Source: Lolium rigidum | Taxonomy: Eukaryota; Streptophyta; Magnoliopsida; Poales; Poaceae | Assembly (NCBI RefSeq): GCF_022539505.1 | Contig: NC_061508.1 | Span: 94,281,276 to 94,345,275 of the forward strand | Length of the DNA: 64,000 nucleotides | Direction: 5' to 3' | Part shown: piece after piece, positions 23,584 through 33,731 of the stretch | Numbering within the stretch: position 1 is the first letter of the stretch | Layout of the letters: every line of letters begins with the position of its first letter | The notes under the pieces: model-generated | Databases searched by the model: none | Seen by the model: only the letters and a program-made list of their open reading frames with translations | What the model was told of the DNA's origin: nothing | Position numbers and translations under genes: made by a program

Positions 23584-26500
23584 TCAGTCATCTATCCTCT
23601 CATAGAAAAGAATGTATGGGTCGCACCTGCGAACTTCTTCTAGAGTGACTCTTTGGATGATGGAATCGCTTACAAAAACCCAAGAGGAAGGGCCACTGCC
23701 CTGCTGCTTGCGACTTGCCCTAACATAAGCAATGTAATGTCCACTGTTCAAGCAGAGGCCACGGTGCTCAATGACACCAACTAGACGATAGCTGGAGTTT
23801 TCTTTGTCCTCAGAACTGAAGATTAGAAGAAATTAAATAGTCAAACCAGATGCAAGAATTCAAGTTAATAAGAAACTGAAGATTATTTGGAGCACAAACA
23901 ATGCCGTGTCTTTCTTGAAAACAATAAGCTGCATTGTTGATAAGAAAACTCCATCACATAAAAATAACAATATGCTGCATCTGAAGTTACTAAGTACTAG
24001 CCGAAAGTGCAAGAAATGAAATCTCATAATTTTTAGCAGGCTACTGAAAGGTATTAGGTTTGTACCATCTAACATTTAAATTATAAAACCAGAATTATAC
24101 TTAGCCAACAGACCAAAAATGTTAGACAGTACCATAACATGAGATGGTAATTTTAAAACATAACCATGTCTTGGTCACACTGACACGGTGAGCAGAGTGT
24201 TTGTGGCAGACAGCATGTACATCTAAAAAAAATATCCAAATAAGATATCATGTACAAAAATCTTAAGTTTCGATTAATGGTACAGGGTTCTGGTCTTGAT
24301 CAGGCTAAACACTCAATTTTTTTCTTTTTAGGGGGATTAAACATTAAAAGTCAGTTGATACTCAAATCACAATTAAAAGCACAGTACAATTAGAACGTTC
24401 ACATTGTCACCGTGTTTTTTTCTAATAGACAACAAATAAACATTTTGTTATATACATCGGCAGTATCTATATGATACCTTCATAGAGTTCAATTATGCTT
24501 ACAATTATTGTGTCCTGACAAATAAGCAATGCTAGCATGAACCTAGAGAAAAAGTCAGTCTGAACCTAAAAGATTCTTTACAAACTTACATATGCATTTT
24601 CAATACGACTATATATTTTTGATGGTCCAGCTGATATCACACTAGAGTCACAAAAATATAGACATGAAACTTATACAGTGCTTTGAACCATTAGAGAAGT
24701 TCAAGTATAGTAATTTAGTAAAGCACGAGATGAAGTGACACACCAAAACTTTCTCCTGGACAAGCAATGGCTATTCATCGATTACTGAAATAGATGAGAC
24801 CGCAAGACTACAGGGCTAAATGGGTAAGTCGTGTTCAAAGGCGCAAATTAACACAGTACTATTCATCAATTACTGAAATAGACGAGACTGCAAGACTACA
24901 GGGCTAAATGGGTAAGTGTGTTCAAAGGCTCAAATTAACACAGTATGCATGTTCTATAATAGCCTTACATTAGAGGAAATGCAGTTTAGCCAGCTGCAAC
25001 TTTAGAGTACCTACACACTTTACTGTTATGCTGTTGCAGTCGTTCAGTGAATGCAATGTATTCCTGGAATGGCCATCTGTTGCATTGATAATTACTGAAT
25101 TACTGAATAAAGAGAATATGCTTGTGTTATAATTATAACATTGGTTTGTTTATTCACATTTCTTTAATATAAATCATGCTAGTCTTCCAGTGATAAAAAA
25201 AAAGATAGCACAATGGAAAATGGACAGTCCCAATGGTTCTTTCACCTGCAATGTCGGGGACTTCTAAAAGCTTTTGGATTTTGCTAAGTGAAGTTATACT
25301 CTTAAATCTATTAAAAGCGAACTATGAAGTAAAACAGTTACTGTATTTCTGAAGATCAAGAACTTAAAGGAACTGGCAACAAGAAAGGTATTAGATACTA
25401 CTGCGTAGAACTGTCCGAAATCAATACCTGGGGTCCATGAATGGTCCTAGATGAAGAATCTCCTTAAAGCTCACACGCTCACTCAATTTAGAACGATCAG
25501 GCGCATATCTCTGCAGTTGAATGGTTAGTACAGGTGGCAGCTTGCTAATCAATTGTGTTTGAGTTGCACCACTAATACCATCTGTCTGGTTATTTTGTTG
25601 TTCCACCACTTGCTTTCCACTGTCCTGTTTTTGAGTGCTGTTATCCTGAATATCCTGAGCACTCAGCAGGTCAGTCTGTTCATCAGTTGTAAGGCAACTA
25701 GGTGAAGCTTCTTTAACACTTTCGTGACTTTCAGCTTTTTCATTGGCTGTGCTGCAAGAGGCCAAGTCAATTTCACCACAGCACTTCCCTGAAGTGATTT
25801 CTTCAGAAGTCATGCCCTCAGAGAGTAAAACTAGATGATGTGAATCTGAACGATATGGTTGCCAACTTGGAGATTCTACAGATAAGCTTCTTAAGTCACT
25901 AGATCGCTCACTTGGGGATGTTTCCCTGTCTGACAGTTCAGTCTGATCTCCATCAACAGTTGTATTTAGATTGGTACTTGCCATGATTGGTTCAACATTT
26001 TTACTTCCATTGGTTTCTGGCAGGTGAGCAGCAACCTTGGAACAGTTCTTACAATTCGTCAGGGCATGCGAAAACAGTGTCAGGCAGTCCTCAATCGAGG
26101 CAGGAGAGTTCAAATGTTCTGACAAATCATGAGCTTTCTCCTTATCTTCTGTATTGTGAGAATCTTCTGTTGATTCCTCCATTTCATCAAAGTCACAACC
26201 AAGCAACATATCTTCTGTATTGTGAGAATCTTCTGTTGATTCCTCCATTTCATCAAAGTCACAACCAAGCAACATAGTAATGAAATCGAAAGGTTTTATT
26301 GGCACTTCAACGGCCCCTGTTGGTACATGATTCTTCTCAGTATCCAGACAACCACGTATAGTATCCTTCACTTCAGTAGAATCTGCAGATTCAAGCATAC
26401 AAGGATTTATTATTATCTTCATTATGCAACCACAAATCCTCATACTTTCCATATTTAGAATCTACATACATATTTAAGGTAACCAACCATTTGGAGTAAC

Positions 26501-27876
26501 TCTCACTGTATGAAGATAAGGACTCAACGCCCTTAGCTATATCTAATGGCAACTCGAAATACTACACTATAGCGAACACCTTGCCACGTCAAGCCCTATT
26601 ATATGTAGCTATCCCAAAGGGTTTAATGTTATTTGAACATAGACTTACCAACTTGCGAAGGCTTGATTCTGGCTGGAGAGTCCTTTGATGGCACTGACAG
26701 TTGGAGGCCATGGACTGCGTGATGCGTAACTTCATCATGTGAGCAACTTTTGCAGGAAATGGTCTGAAGCAGCTCGCACCTGAAAATGGAATTGCCAAAT
26801 GTAGGGAACAGTGCATCATCACCCCCTTGCACGATATGCAACTTGTTTAGCTGCTCCACCTCACTATCCAAAGCATTGCACAAGGATGAAAGGAACTCAT
26901 GGCTGTCGCACACATCATTGGGCTTGAATATCTTGGGATAAAGCGACCACATATCTTCCAATATCATCTTTGGGTCCAGCATGTGTGTGGCATTATTTCC
27001 ACTGCTCGTCTCCACAAACAACTCCTTGAGGTGCAGGCCAGTGTCCCCCAACCGAGCATCCGGACTTAAGATCATTGTCCTCAGCTTACCAAGCGCAAGG
27101 AGGCACTGCAACGATGCATTCATGTAGCATGTCTTCCCAAGATTCGGCATCCTTCTGATAACATGATCATCGCCGGCCACCATTTCCAAGCAATCCAACG
27201 CACTAATTACTCCCCACCGATCAATCGCATCACTGCGCACCCTTTCCCAATCAACCTTTACACTTCTGAGCATCCCTTCCCAATCAACCGTTATACTTCT
27301 GCGGAACCTTGCCAAAAAATCCTCTACATAGCTGGCTACCATTTCCCGCTCATCCTTGTTAGTTCTGGGCACCACTGGATAATCATCTTCGTTCACCTTG
27401 TTCTGACCGAGCACCAGGGTGAGTCCACACTGGAAGCAGTAGCCCTTAGACGGCTCATCGCACCACATAGCAACCCAGTGCTGGTCACTGGCGGCATGCC
27501 AGGCGGCGTGTCCCTGCGGATTTTCCCTGTCGCCCTTCTCCCCAGCGCAGAAAGTATAGGGGCACTCCGTGCACGCCATCATCATCCCAGCAGCTCCATT
27601 GCACGAGTCATGCTCGCAGGCAGGGGGCTTGCGGGCGGCGGCCTTGAGATGACGCGCCATCTCACCCAGCTGCTCGCTGTCGCTGAATAAGTGCTCGCAC
27701 GATCCGATGTCGTAGGTACTGTCGTCGCCCGTTGTCGACTCCCCATCCTCTGGCGATGGTGGATGGCCCAACTCCGGCGGCGCCTCGACCGCAGAAGCAG
27801 CGTCCAGGCGCGGCGACTTGTGCGGGTGCTCGGTCGCCTCCTCCGCGGAGGGCGTCTTCCTCTTCTCCTGCCCCAT
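23584..27876 (-). CDS. Ubiquitin carboxyl-terminal hydrolase, zf-UBP + USP (plant UBP1/UBP2-like)
   Basis: Cleaves ubiquitin from proteins (cysteine protease, family C19). The model has three coding exons: 27876-26649, 26382-25428 and 23815-23584. Its 804 residues stay in frame. A zf-UBP finger lies at residues about 60-150 (C60, C87, C102/C105, C110, C147/C150). The catalytic Cys box NLGKTCYMN puts Cys250 and the oxyanion Asn245 in place. A long acidic insertion (exon 2) separates this from the His box in the last exon (SGHYIAYVR), and an Asp follows in WVFVSDS. The protein ends in ILFYERIDD. Splice signals are G|GTAAGT, CAG|GTATTG and TTCAG|TTCTG. An earlier acceptor at 26462 (TGTAG) adds 79 bases but breaks the frame after about 20 codons. 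A perfect 66-bp duplication lies in the insertion. All catalytic elements are present, so it is probably functional. The 3'UTR and a fragment of uncertain origin follow. Confidence 0.85.
23816..25427 (-). other. Intron 3 of the ubiquitin protease gene (1.6 kb)
   Basis: AT-rich, bounded by GTATTG and TTCAG on the minus strand. It contains a near-perfect tandem duplication at 24772-24945. No coding exon is needed, because the flanking exons join in phase (AG + T gives Ser). Confidence 0.7.
24772..24945. repeat. Tandem duplication, unit about 88 bp, in intron
   Basis: The unit 24772-24859 (starting TATTCATC) is repeated at 24860-24945 with a handful of changes. Both copies contain ACTACAGGGCTAAATGGG. 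Confidence 0.85.
26145..26276 (-). repeat. Perfect 66-bp tandem duplication in the ubiquitin protease exon
   Basis: Bases 26145-26210 and 26211-26276 are identical. The repeat is in frame and duplicates 22 residues (unit MLLGCDFDEMEES... ending NTED) in the acidic insertion between the Cys and His boxes. It is young or recently homogenised, because no base differs. Confidence 0.95.
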
Positions 27877-28562
27877 CACGCCTGCCGCCTGGAAACGAAG
27901 AAACAACAGTAATGAGCACTTAAATCCGTCCAAGAAACAAGCCAATCTAAGAACCAACCAAGAGAAACTGCTACGAGATGCCAACAGACAGATCCGAACA
28001 TTCAGGCGAGCATCAGGCAGGCATTAGCCACAGGATATGAAATCGAACGACAACCGAGAAGTTCGCGGCCTAGGGCGGAAAAGTAACCACGAGCGCGGAA
28101 ATGCCGGATTACATGAGGAAAACACCACCAGCAAGGCACGATGAACTCGAAAATTCCGGTGGCGAGCATCACGAACTCCCCAGGTTAGGTTGGGAAAGCA
28201 AGCCGAGAACGCGAAAGACGCGCGCGGAGGACAAGGAGATACTCCGCCCCCACAAGACAAGGCGAGATCGAAAATTCCATGGCGGGGACACGCGCAAAGA
28301 AGCGGCGGCGCCGCGGATTGGATTCGTGAGCCGATAGAGGAACCCACCGCGCGCCGGGCGATCAAGGTTCGAGCAACCGAGCGCCCAGCAGCGACGCGGC
28401 GGGGCGGGGTCGCGAGGGGGGAAGGGGAGGGGACGAGACTTACCGGTGGACGGCGAGGGAGAGAGCGCTCGGAGCAGCAGCGGCGTCGGCGACGAGGCTG
28501 GGGTGGAGCAGGGATGGGAGAGGCGGCGGGGAGGGAGGCGGCTGGGTTTGGGCTGTATATAT
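27877..28562 (-). promoter_or_regulatory. 5'UTR with intron and core promoter of the ubiquitin protease gene
   Basis: The CDS exon begins at 27888 after TTTCCAG, 12 bases before the ATG. A donor G|GTAAGT-like site (CCG|GTAAG) lies at 28444/28443, giving a 5'UTR intron of about 555 bp. On the minus strand a TATATA string at 28554-28561 lies upstream of a GC-rich leader. A second copy of TATATATGGGGAAGTGTTT lies at about 28592, so the TATA segment is duplicated. The GC-rich open frames in this stretch are on overlapping strands and look like chance frames. Confidence 0.55.
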
Positions 28563-28655
28563 GGGGAAGTGTTTGTTGCAACGAACTCCCTATATATGGG
28601 GAAGTGTTTTTTTTTTAACATAAAAAATGAATAAACTTTTATGTTCAAAAAAAAA

Positions 28656-30100
28656 GGAAAATGCTCGTATTCGGGCGACCGATCGATCGGTTGCTCTCAC
28701 TTGTCGCGCGCTCTCTTCTTAATCTCTTTGACCCGCGCGCAACAGCAGTTCGTGAGCACTTTCCGTTCCTTCATGGGCCGAGCATGCACTGCCGTATCTA
28801 GCCTAGTCTCTCGTTTAGCCCACAGCTGTTGGATCTATTTTTTTTCTACTCATGCACGCTTACTCACGTGGGTTGCATCCACAGCTGCTGCCATTTTTGG
28901 GTCATGCTTACTTGATATGTACTAGCGTATGGGCTGTAAAAGATGTAGACTAAGAGGCTAGCATTCCCTTGTCGCCGCTCGGCACTCCGTCGGTCGCGCA
29001 CTCTGATTCTGTGTAGTCGTGCCGCCTTGCGCCACTGACAGTGTCGTCGATAACGCCGGTGTCGCTGACCATGCCACCGATACCACCGATGTTAGGAACA
29101 ACACCACTAACCATGCCCTCGACTATGGGACGATGTCCCCGATGATTGCGACAACCAGGGAGATGGTACCGATGATGTCGCCGATAACATATGGATTTTT
29201 GTTGTAATGACTTGCATTTTTTGTAAAAAATATTTGATAATTTTTGTTGTAATTAAATATAAAGCAAATTAATTATTGCTTGACCACATTTGAATTGTTT
29301 GCAAACATATGGATTTTTATTGTAATCGTTTATTACTTTTGTACAAATAGTTAGTGATTTTTATTGTAATTCATCCGTAGCAAACTAATTGTTGCTTGAC
29401 CACTTTTGAATTTTTTGTAAACATATGAACTTTTTGTTGTAATCATTTTTTACTTTTGTACAAATAGTTAGTGATTTTTATTGTAATTCAATCCGTAGCA
29501 TACTAATTGTTGCTTGACCACTTTTGAATTTTTTGTAAACATATGAATTTTTTGTTGTAATCATTTTTGACTTTTGTATAAATAGTTGGTTAATTTTATT
29601 GTAATTCAATATGTAAAAAATTAATTATTTCTTGACCACTTTGCATTGTTTGCAAATATATGAATTTTGTGTGGTAATAGTCTGCGGTTTTTGGTGTGGT
29701 CGTTTGCGACTTTTGTTAAAATTATTAATTACTTTTGTTGTAAATCAAATTATAGTAATAATTTATTGCTTAACCAACTTTTTCTTGCGATGATTTGTCG
29801 AATAGTGTATTTTTTGAACACGTAGGTGATAAATTTTGTTGCAATACTTATTTTGATATAGATCTTCCTATACGGTAGCTTTTTGCTGTAAATATGAGAA
29901 GATCAGCCTAAGAAAATCGAACGGTGATTCCTGTAGGCTATAGCTGACGTGCACGTGCAGTGGGTTCCATCCATACAGGGAAAAGAAATGCATTGCAGCT
30001 GAAAGCGACATGACGCGTATTGCTGCTTCTTTCCTATGGGTGCTTGGGCCCACGACCGATTTTTCAAACTTTTTCGGCCGACCGACGGCTAGCATCGTCC
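28656..30100. mobile_element. Non-autonomous Mutator-like element (1445 bp)
   Basis: The left end GGAAAATGCTCGTATTCGGGCGACCGA and the inverse of the right end (GGACGATGCTAGCCG...) match at about 20 of 27 positions. Nine A's flank each side (28647-28655 and 30101-30109), consistent with the 9-bp target duplication of MULEs, although a homopolymer is weak evidence. The interior has no transposase. It holds a GTC/ACC-rich stretch (about 28970-29180) and five copies of a roughly 117-bp AT-rich repeat. Confidence 0.65.
29188..29780. repeat. Five tandem copies of an AT-rich repeat of about 117 bp
   Basis: Units begin at 29188, 29306, 29422, 29540 and 29657, each with CATATGRA/TATATGAA. Shared words are TTGTTGTAATC, ACTTTTGTAC and TTGCTTGACCAC. 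The third and fourth units are closest and the fifth has drifted. Confidence 0.85.
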
Positions 30101-30186
30101 AAAAAAAAAAGAGAGACGCCCGAATCCAGGCCTACCAGTCTACAAATATCTAGCCCTAAATCTAATGCTCACGGACTTTTTTTTTA

Positions 30187-30982
30187 TTAACAAGCCGAGG
30201 CGGCGTGCGCGCTCGGCCTCCTCGCGGTGGTGCTTTGCCACCGACAACTGCTCGAGGAACTCGTCTGTTTCCTCGAATGAGGCCCGCTCGTTGACCCGCT
30301 AGGTGGCGATCCTGTTCCGGGTCCTCCGCCACCTTCAGCTCGAGGGTCGCCGACTTGTACTGTGGCCGCGGCGTCCACTCCGTTGCCTGGCGCTTCGGCT
30401 GCAGGTGGGCGCGGGGAGGAGAAGGCATGCGGCGTCTGGGGATGACGATGCCGCACGCACGCCTGCGAGGGCGCTCGTTGGGCTCCTGCTTCACCGGCAC
30501 GAGGAGGCGGGGAGACAACGTCGAGTAGGGCGAGTAGCAGGCGGGGGAGGGGGAGGAGCGTGAGGATGATGACGTCTGCTGGCAGCACCGTTCCCACCTC
30601 CCTTCCTGGTGGTGTGCGGTTGTGGTGGTTGCATTGTGAGCGGCGGGTTGTTCCCGCCGCCGATGTGGTTGAGGACCTAGGTGAGGTTCCTCCTAGGGGC
30701 GCTCCACCACCGCCGCCGCCCCTCGGAGTTGCATTTGTCCGGCAGCGGCCCGTTACCGTCGTACACGGCGATCCTATCCTCGCGATGCCGGGTGAAGAAG
30801 GTCGACCACACAATGTTTTTGTTGGGGTCCCATCGCGGGTCGCTGCACTCCTCCGGTGTGATCACTGACCAGAAGTGGTCGTAGATGGCTGCCAATCGCG
30901 CCAACCACCGCTTCTTCCTCCTCGTCTCGCCCCCTCCCTCTCCGGTGTGAGAGGCATGAAAAATGTGGGAGTGGACTCTCAT
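30187..30982 (-). pseudogene. Hypothetical grass protein, frameshifted (family not identified)
   Basis: The minus strand starts MRVHSHIFHA and shows a segment with a conserved look (WDPNKNIVW, then EGRRRWWSAP). It then changes frame near 30690 into a Gly/Pro-rich stretch and again near 30520 into a basic tail (VPVKQEPNERPRRR, then EWTPRPQYKSATLEL). A single protein with this order seems to have been spread over three frames. I recognise it only as resembling a hypothetical family common in wheat-like genomes and often found among repeats. It is flanked by a MULE on one side and MITE scraps on the other. Confidence 0.45.
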
Positions 30983-31889
30983 GTATTAGCCAGCTGCAAC
31001 ACGTGCTCCTAAGCACTTTATAAGAATAGGTGGATCATATACCAATATAAGAATAGGAGTAGTATATATATTAGTTATAAGCTAACTATAGATAACATGA
31101 CATTATCTTATAGCCATGTTGTGGGGGAATCCTAGATCTTTGTATCATGCGCTTGCGAGGACCAACGAAGTGCAGGTCGTTTGAAGTGTCCGGATGAACA
31201 ATACTATCCTTCTCCTGTAAAGGAAAAAAATAATAATACTTCCATGTTCTCGGTGGTAGGAGCATATGCTCCCATATGCCGAATTGAATTTCTGAATAAT
31301 ACCATCCTTAGTTTTTCGACGTGCATGTCGATCTTACAAGGAGAAGATTTTCATCCCGCTAAAACTCAAATGTCAAGCCAAAAAAACACGAAGCACTCGC
31401 TCCGTCTTTTTTATGTTGCGCGTACACATTTTGAGGTTAAACTTTGATCATCACTTTGACATATAAAACATGGGTTCCTGCTATAGAAATTGTACTATTT
31501 AATTCGTGTTTGAAAAAGGTTTTTAAACGGTATAACCTCATGAAGTTATGATACATGACGTTCGTACTTACATATACATAGCAACTCAGGCATTCAACCG
31601 ATTTCAAAAAAAAAACTCAGGCATTCAACCAGTAAGCATAGTAAGAGTACATTATATCGTCTACAGATATGTTCAAATTTTCCGCTGGATATCATATATA
31701 ATTAGCATGTAACACTGCGATATCGAACACCGCTTCGTATAGGAAAAATAAGATGAATATCCAGAACAGAGAGACGCCCTATACAGCCAAACAGTGAAAT
31801 AGGTTTTCTTCATACTGAGTTATCTAAAAAGATAAGAAAATTCTTCATAGTGCAACGGCCCCATCTGTTGTCTTGGGAAAAGAGAACAG
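30983..31889. other. Intergenic; MITE scraps, no gene seen
   Basis: AT-rich. TAGGAGCATATGCTCCCATATG at 31257-31278 matches the core of the inverted repeat of the MITE at 51011-51410. CTCGCTCCGTCTTTTTTATGTTGC at about 31395 looks like a Stowaway/mariner terminus without its partner. Short ORFs here have no recognisable product. Confidence 0.4.
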
Positions 31890-32748
31890 CCTATATAATC
31901 ACCATTTCTTTTCCATGCACGCTTCCATTCCGTCCTCTCCTTCAAAACAGCGCCAGCAACGAAGCCAACGAGCCGGTGAGCCTATCCCCGTCCTCCATTC
32001 CCCAATTTCTTCCCCCGAGCCGGTGAGCCTATCCCCGTCCTCCGCCGCAAGACATACAAACCAAGCGGAGCTCCCCCTGTGTGTGTTCCGTTCCGGCCAA
32101 ATCGGATTTGCAGGTACGTGTTGCAGATTGCATGCTTCAAGCTAATTGCATCAATGTTCATGAATTGCTTGTTTGCATATCTCGGTCATATCTCCATCCA
32201 TTCAAGCTTGGAAGATGTATTGGATGTTGTTTGGTGTAGCCATCTCCCATTTTTCGTTAATTAATTAACTGGGTAATTACCTTTTTCTTAACTGGTAATA
32301 GATTGGGGCACAAAGCTTTTGTCTCCATTTAAAAAATAAGCTATTTTAGCACAGAATGCAGTTTATGGTTCCGAGATTGAACAACCATTTTGGAAGATGT
32401 AATCGATGTCCTTCGTATAGCTATCTTCCAATGCAAGGATTGAACTTGACTTTTTTTATGAATTCGGATTCCATCATGCCATGTTCACTTGGAGGGAGCT
32501 AACTTTTTTTTGTTTTGCCGAACGCATATGATGCATGGTCTAATAATAGGCTCCCCACTTCTTCTGAAGTCTAAATATAAGCACCACTCTGCGAGCATCG
32601 ACGAATACATCACGTTTGCACGTTGCTGTGCAGGGCAGTTGCTAAATTCTGCAGCGCCTCATCAACCACACATTCGTTCAGAGGAATTACCAATCTTGAA
32701 GAGAGGAGGAGGAGAAGAAGAAACCTAAGTTAGCTAGTTAGGAGATTG
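31890..32748 (+). promoter_or_regulatory. Promoter, 5'UTR and 5'UTR intron of the 32749 gene
   Basis: A TATA box (CTATATAATC) lies at 31890. It is followed by a CT-rich leader with a 26-bp direct repeat (GAGCCGGTGAGCCTATCCCCGTCCTC). A donor CAG|GTACGTG follows 32113, and an acceptor TGCTGTGCAG ends at 32633, so a 520-bp intron in the 5'UTR is likely. The second exon then runs into the ATG at 32749. Confidence 0.5.
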
Positions 32749-33384
32749 ATGGAGGACAAGAAGAAGGATCTGTTCCGGCGACTGACGATCATCTCGATTC
32801 CGTTCGTGTTCGTGGCCATCCCGTCCATCGTGATCTTCGTGGGCATGCTGTCGCCGCACGCGCAGGAGCCCAAGGTGGCGGTGGCGTCGCCGGAGCAGAA
32901 CCACACGGTGGGGATGCTGAGCACGATGACCGGCGGGCAGATGATCCTGAGCTGCCGCGCCGCGTACTCGGGCAACTGGGAGTACTTCCACTACTTCATC
33001 CTGGACCCCTACAAGCCGCAGCACGCCTTCTTCCAGCCGCAGACCAACAACTACGCCATCCTCTGCAAGTGGGGGTACATGGGCAACTTCCTCCAGGATG
33101 TGGTCGTCTTCAACAGCAGCGCTCCCTACGCGCGGTTCTGCCGAGTCGACGCCGGCGGGTGCCGGTACCTGTTCCAGGACGGCCACATGTTCCTCGTCAC
33201 CGGGAGGCACGCCACCAAGGAGGCGCCATGGCAGAAGCGGGAGAAGAAGCTCGTCGGGGACGTGCTGCTTAGAGATTGCAATCACATCATGGGCGTGTTC
33301 CCCTCCATGTGCCACTACAGGAAGCATGAACACCCGTACGTCGGCAAGATCATCGGGCGGTGGCGCTGGTGGTTTAACTACTAG
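32749..33384 (+). CDS. Small membrane-anchored protein, possibly S-protein-homologue (SPH)-like
   Basis: An uninterrupted 211-residue frame. The N-terminus is basic (MEDKKKDLFRR), then a hydrophobic segment (residues about 12-34) suits a signal anchor. The rest is a Cys- and aromatic-rich domain. The run LSCRAAYSGNW...FILDPYKPQ...ILCKWGYMGNF resembles the beta-sandwich of the plant self-incompatibility S1 family, with Cys before a hydrophobic strand and a CxW pair. Extra Cys lie in RFCRVDAGGC and at HYRKHEHP near the end. The tail WRWWFNY is unusual. It has high GC3 codon use and lies convergent to the GDT1 gene 347 bp away. The function is unproven; the SPH link is a fold-level guess, and a grass-specific secreted protein is the alternative. 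Confidence 0.6.
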   Translation: MEDKKKDLFRRLTIISIPFVFVAIPSIVIFVGMLSPHAQEPKVAVASPEQNHTVGMLSTMTGGQMILSCRAAYSGNWEYFHYFILDPYKPQHAFFQPQTNNYAILCKWGYMGNFLQDVVVFNSSAPYARFCRVDAGGCRYLFQDGHMFLVTGRHATKEAPWQKREKKLVGDVLLRDCNHIMGVFPSMCHYRKHEHPYVGKIIGRWRWWFNY

Positions 33385-33731
33385 CTCGCCGGCCGGCCGG
33401 CCAAGCCATTATTGCTAGTTCGTTAAGAGTTTAGTTAGATGTAACACCAATGTTATACAGTGGTGAACAGCCAGTTATACAGATTGCTATTGAAGAAATG
33501 TTGTCAGGTTCCTCAGGACGTGGTCGTCTTCAACAGCAGCGCCCCCTTTCTTGAAATAGTGACAATTTGTATATATTAGCAGGAACATACCCTACTCGAC
33601 ATATATCAGTGTATAGTTGTACAACAAATATCTGTATGCCAAGCATCATATGCTGGTATAAATAGGATGAGACGTGGGTTAGGGAGTGTACGAACAAATG
33701 AAAGAACTGCTGCAGGAAGCACAGGGTGCGG
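33385..33731. other. Convergent intergenic region (3' flanks of two genes)
   Basis: AT-rich. Contains a 39-bp near-copy of the coding sequence of the upstream gene at 33509-33547 (source 33088-33127). No ORF of note. Confidence 0.6.
33509..33547 (+). repeat. Duplicated coding fragment in the 3' flank
   Basis: CAGGACGTGGTCGTCTTCAA and neighbouring bases repeat 33088-33127 inside the CDS with three changes. It lies exactly 420-421 bp downstream in the same orientation. Confidence 0.9.

Noticed and set aside
27127..27147. UBP as a dead enzyme because GKTC replaces GNTC
   Set aside because: The oxyanion Asn is the first Asn of the motif (kept); the middle position is variable, e.g. Ala in USP7. 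Cys and His boxes are intact.
28024..28648. GC-rich ORFs beside the UBP 5' end
   Set aside because: They lie in the 5'UTR intron and promoter and overlap on both strands; chance frames in GC-rich DNA.
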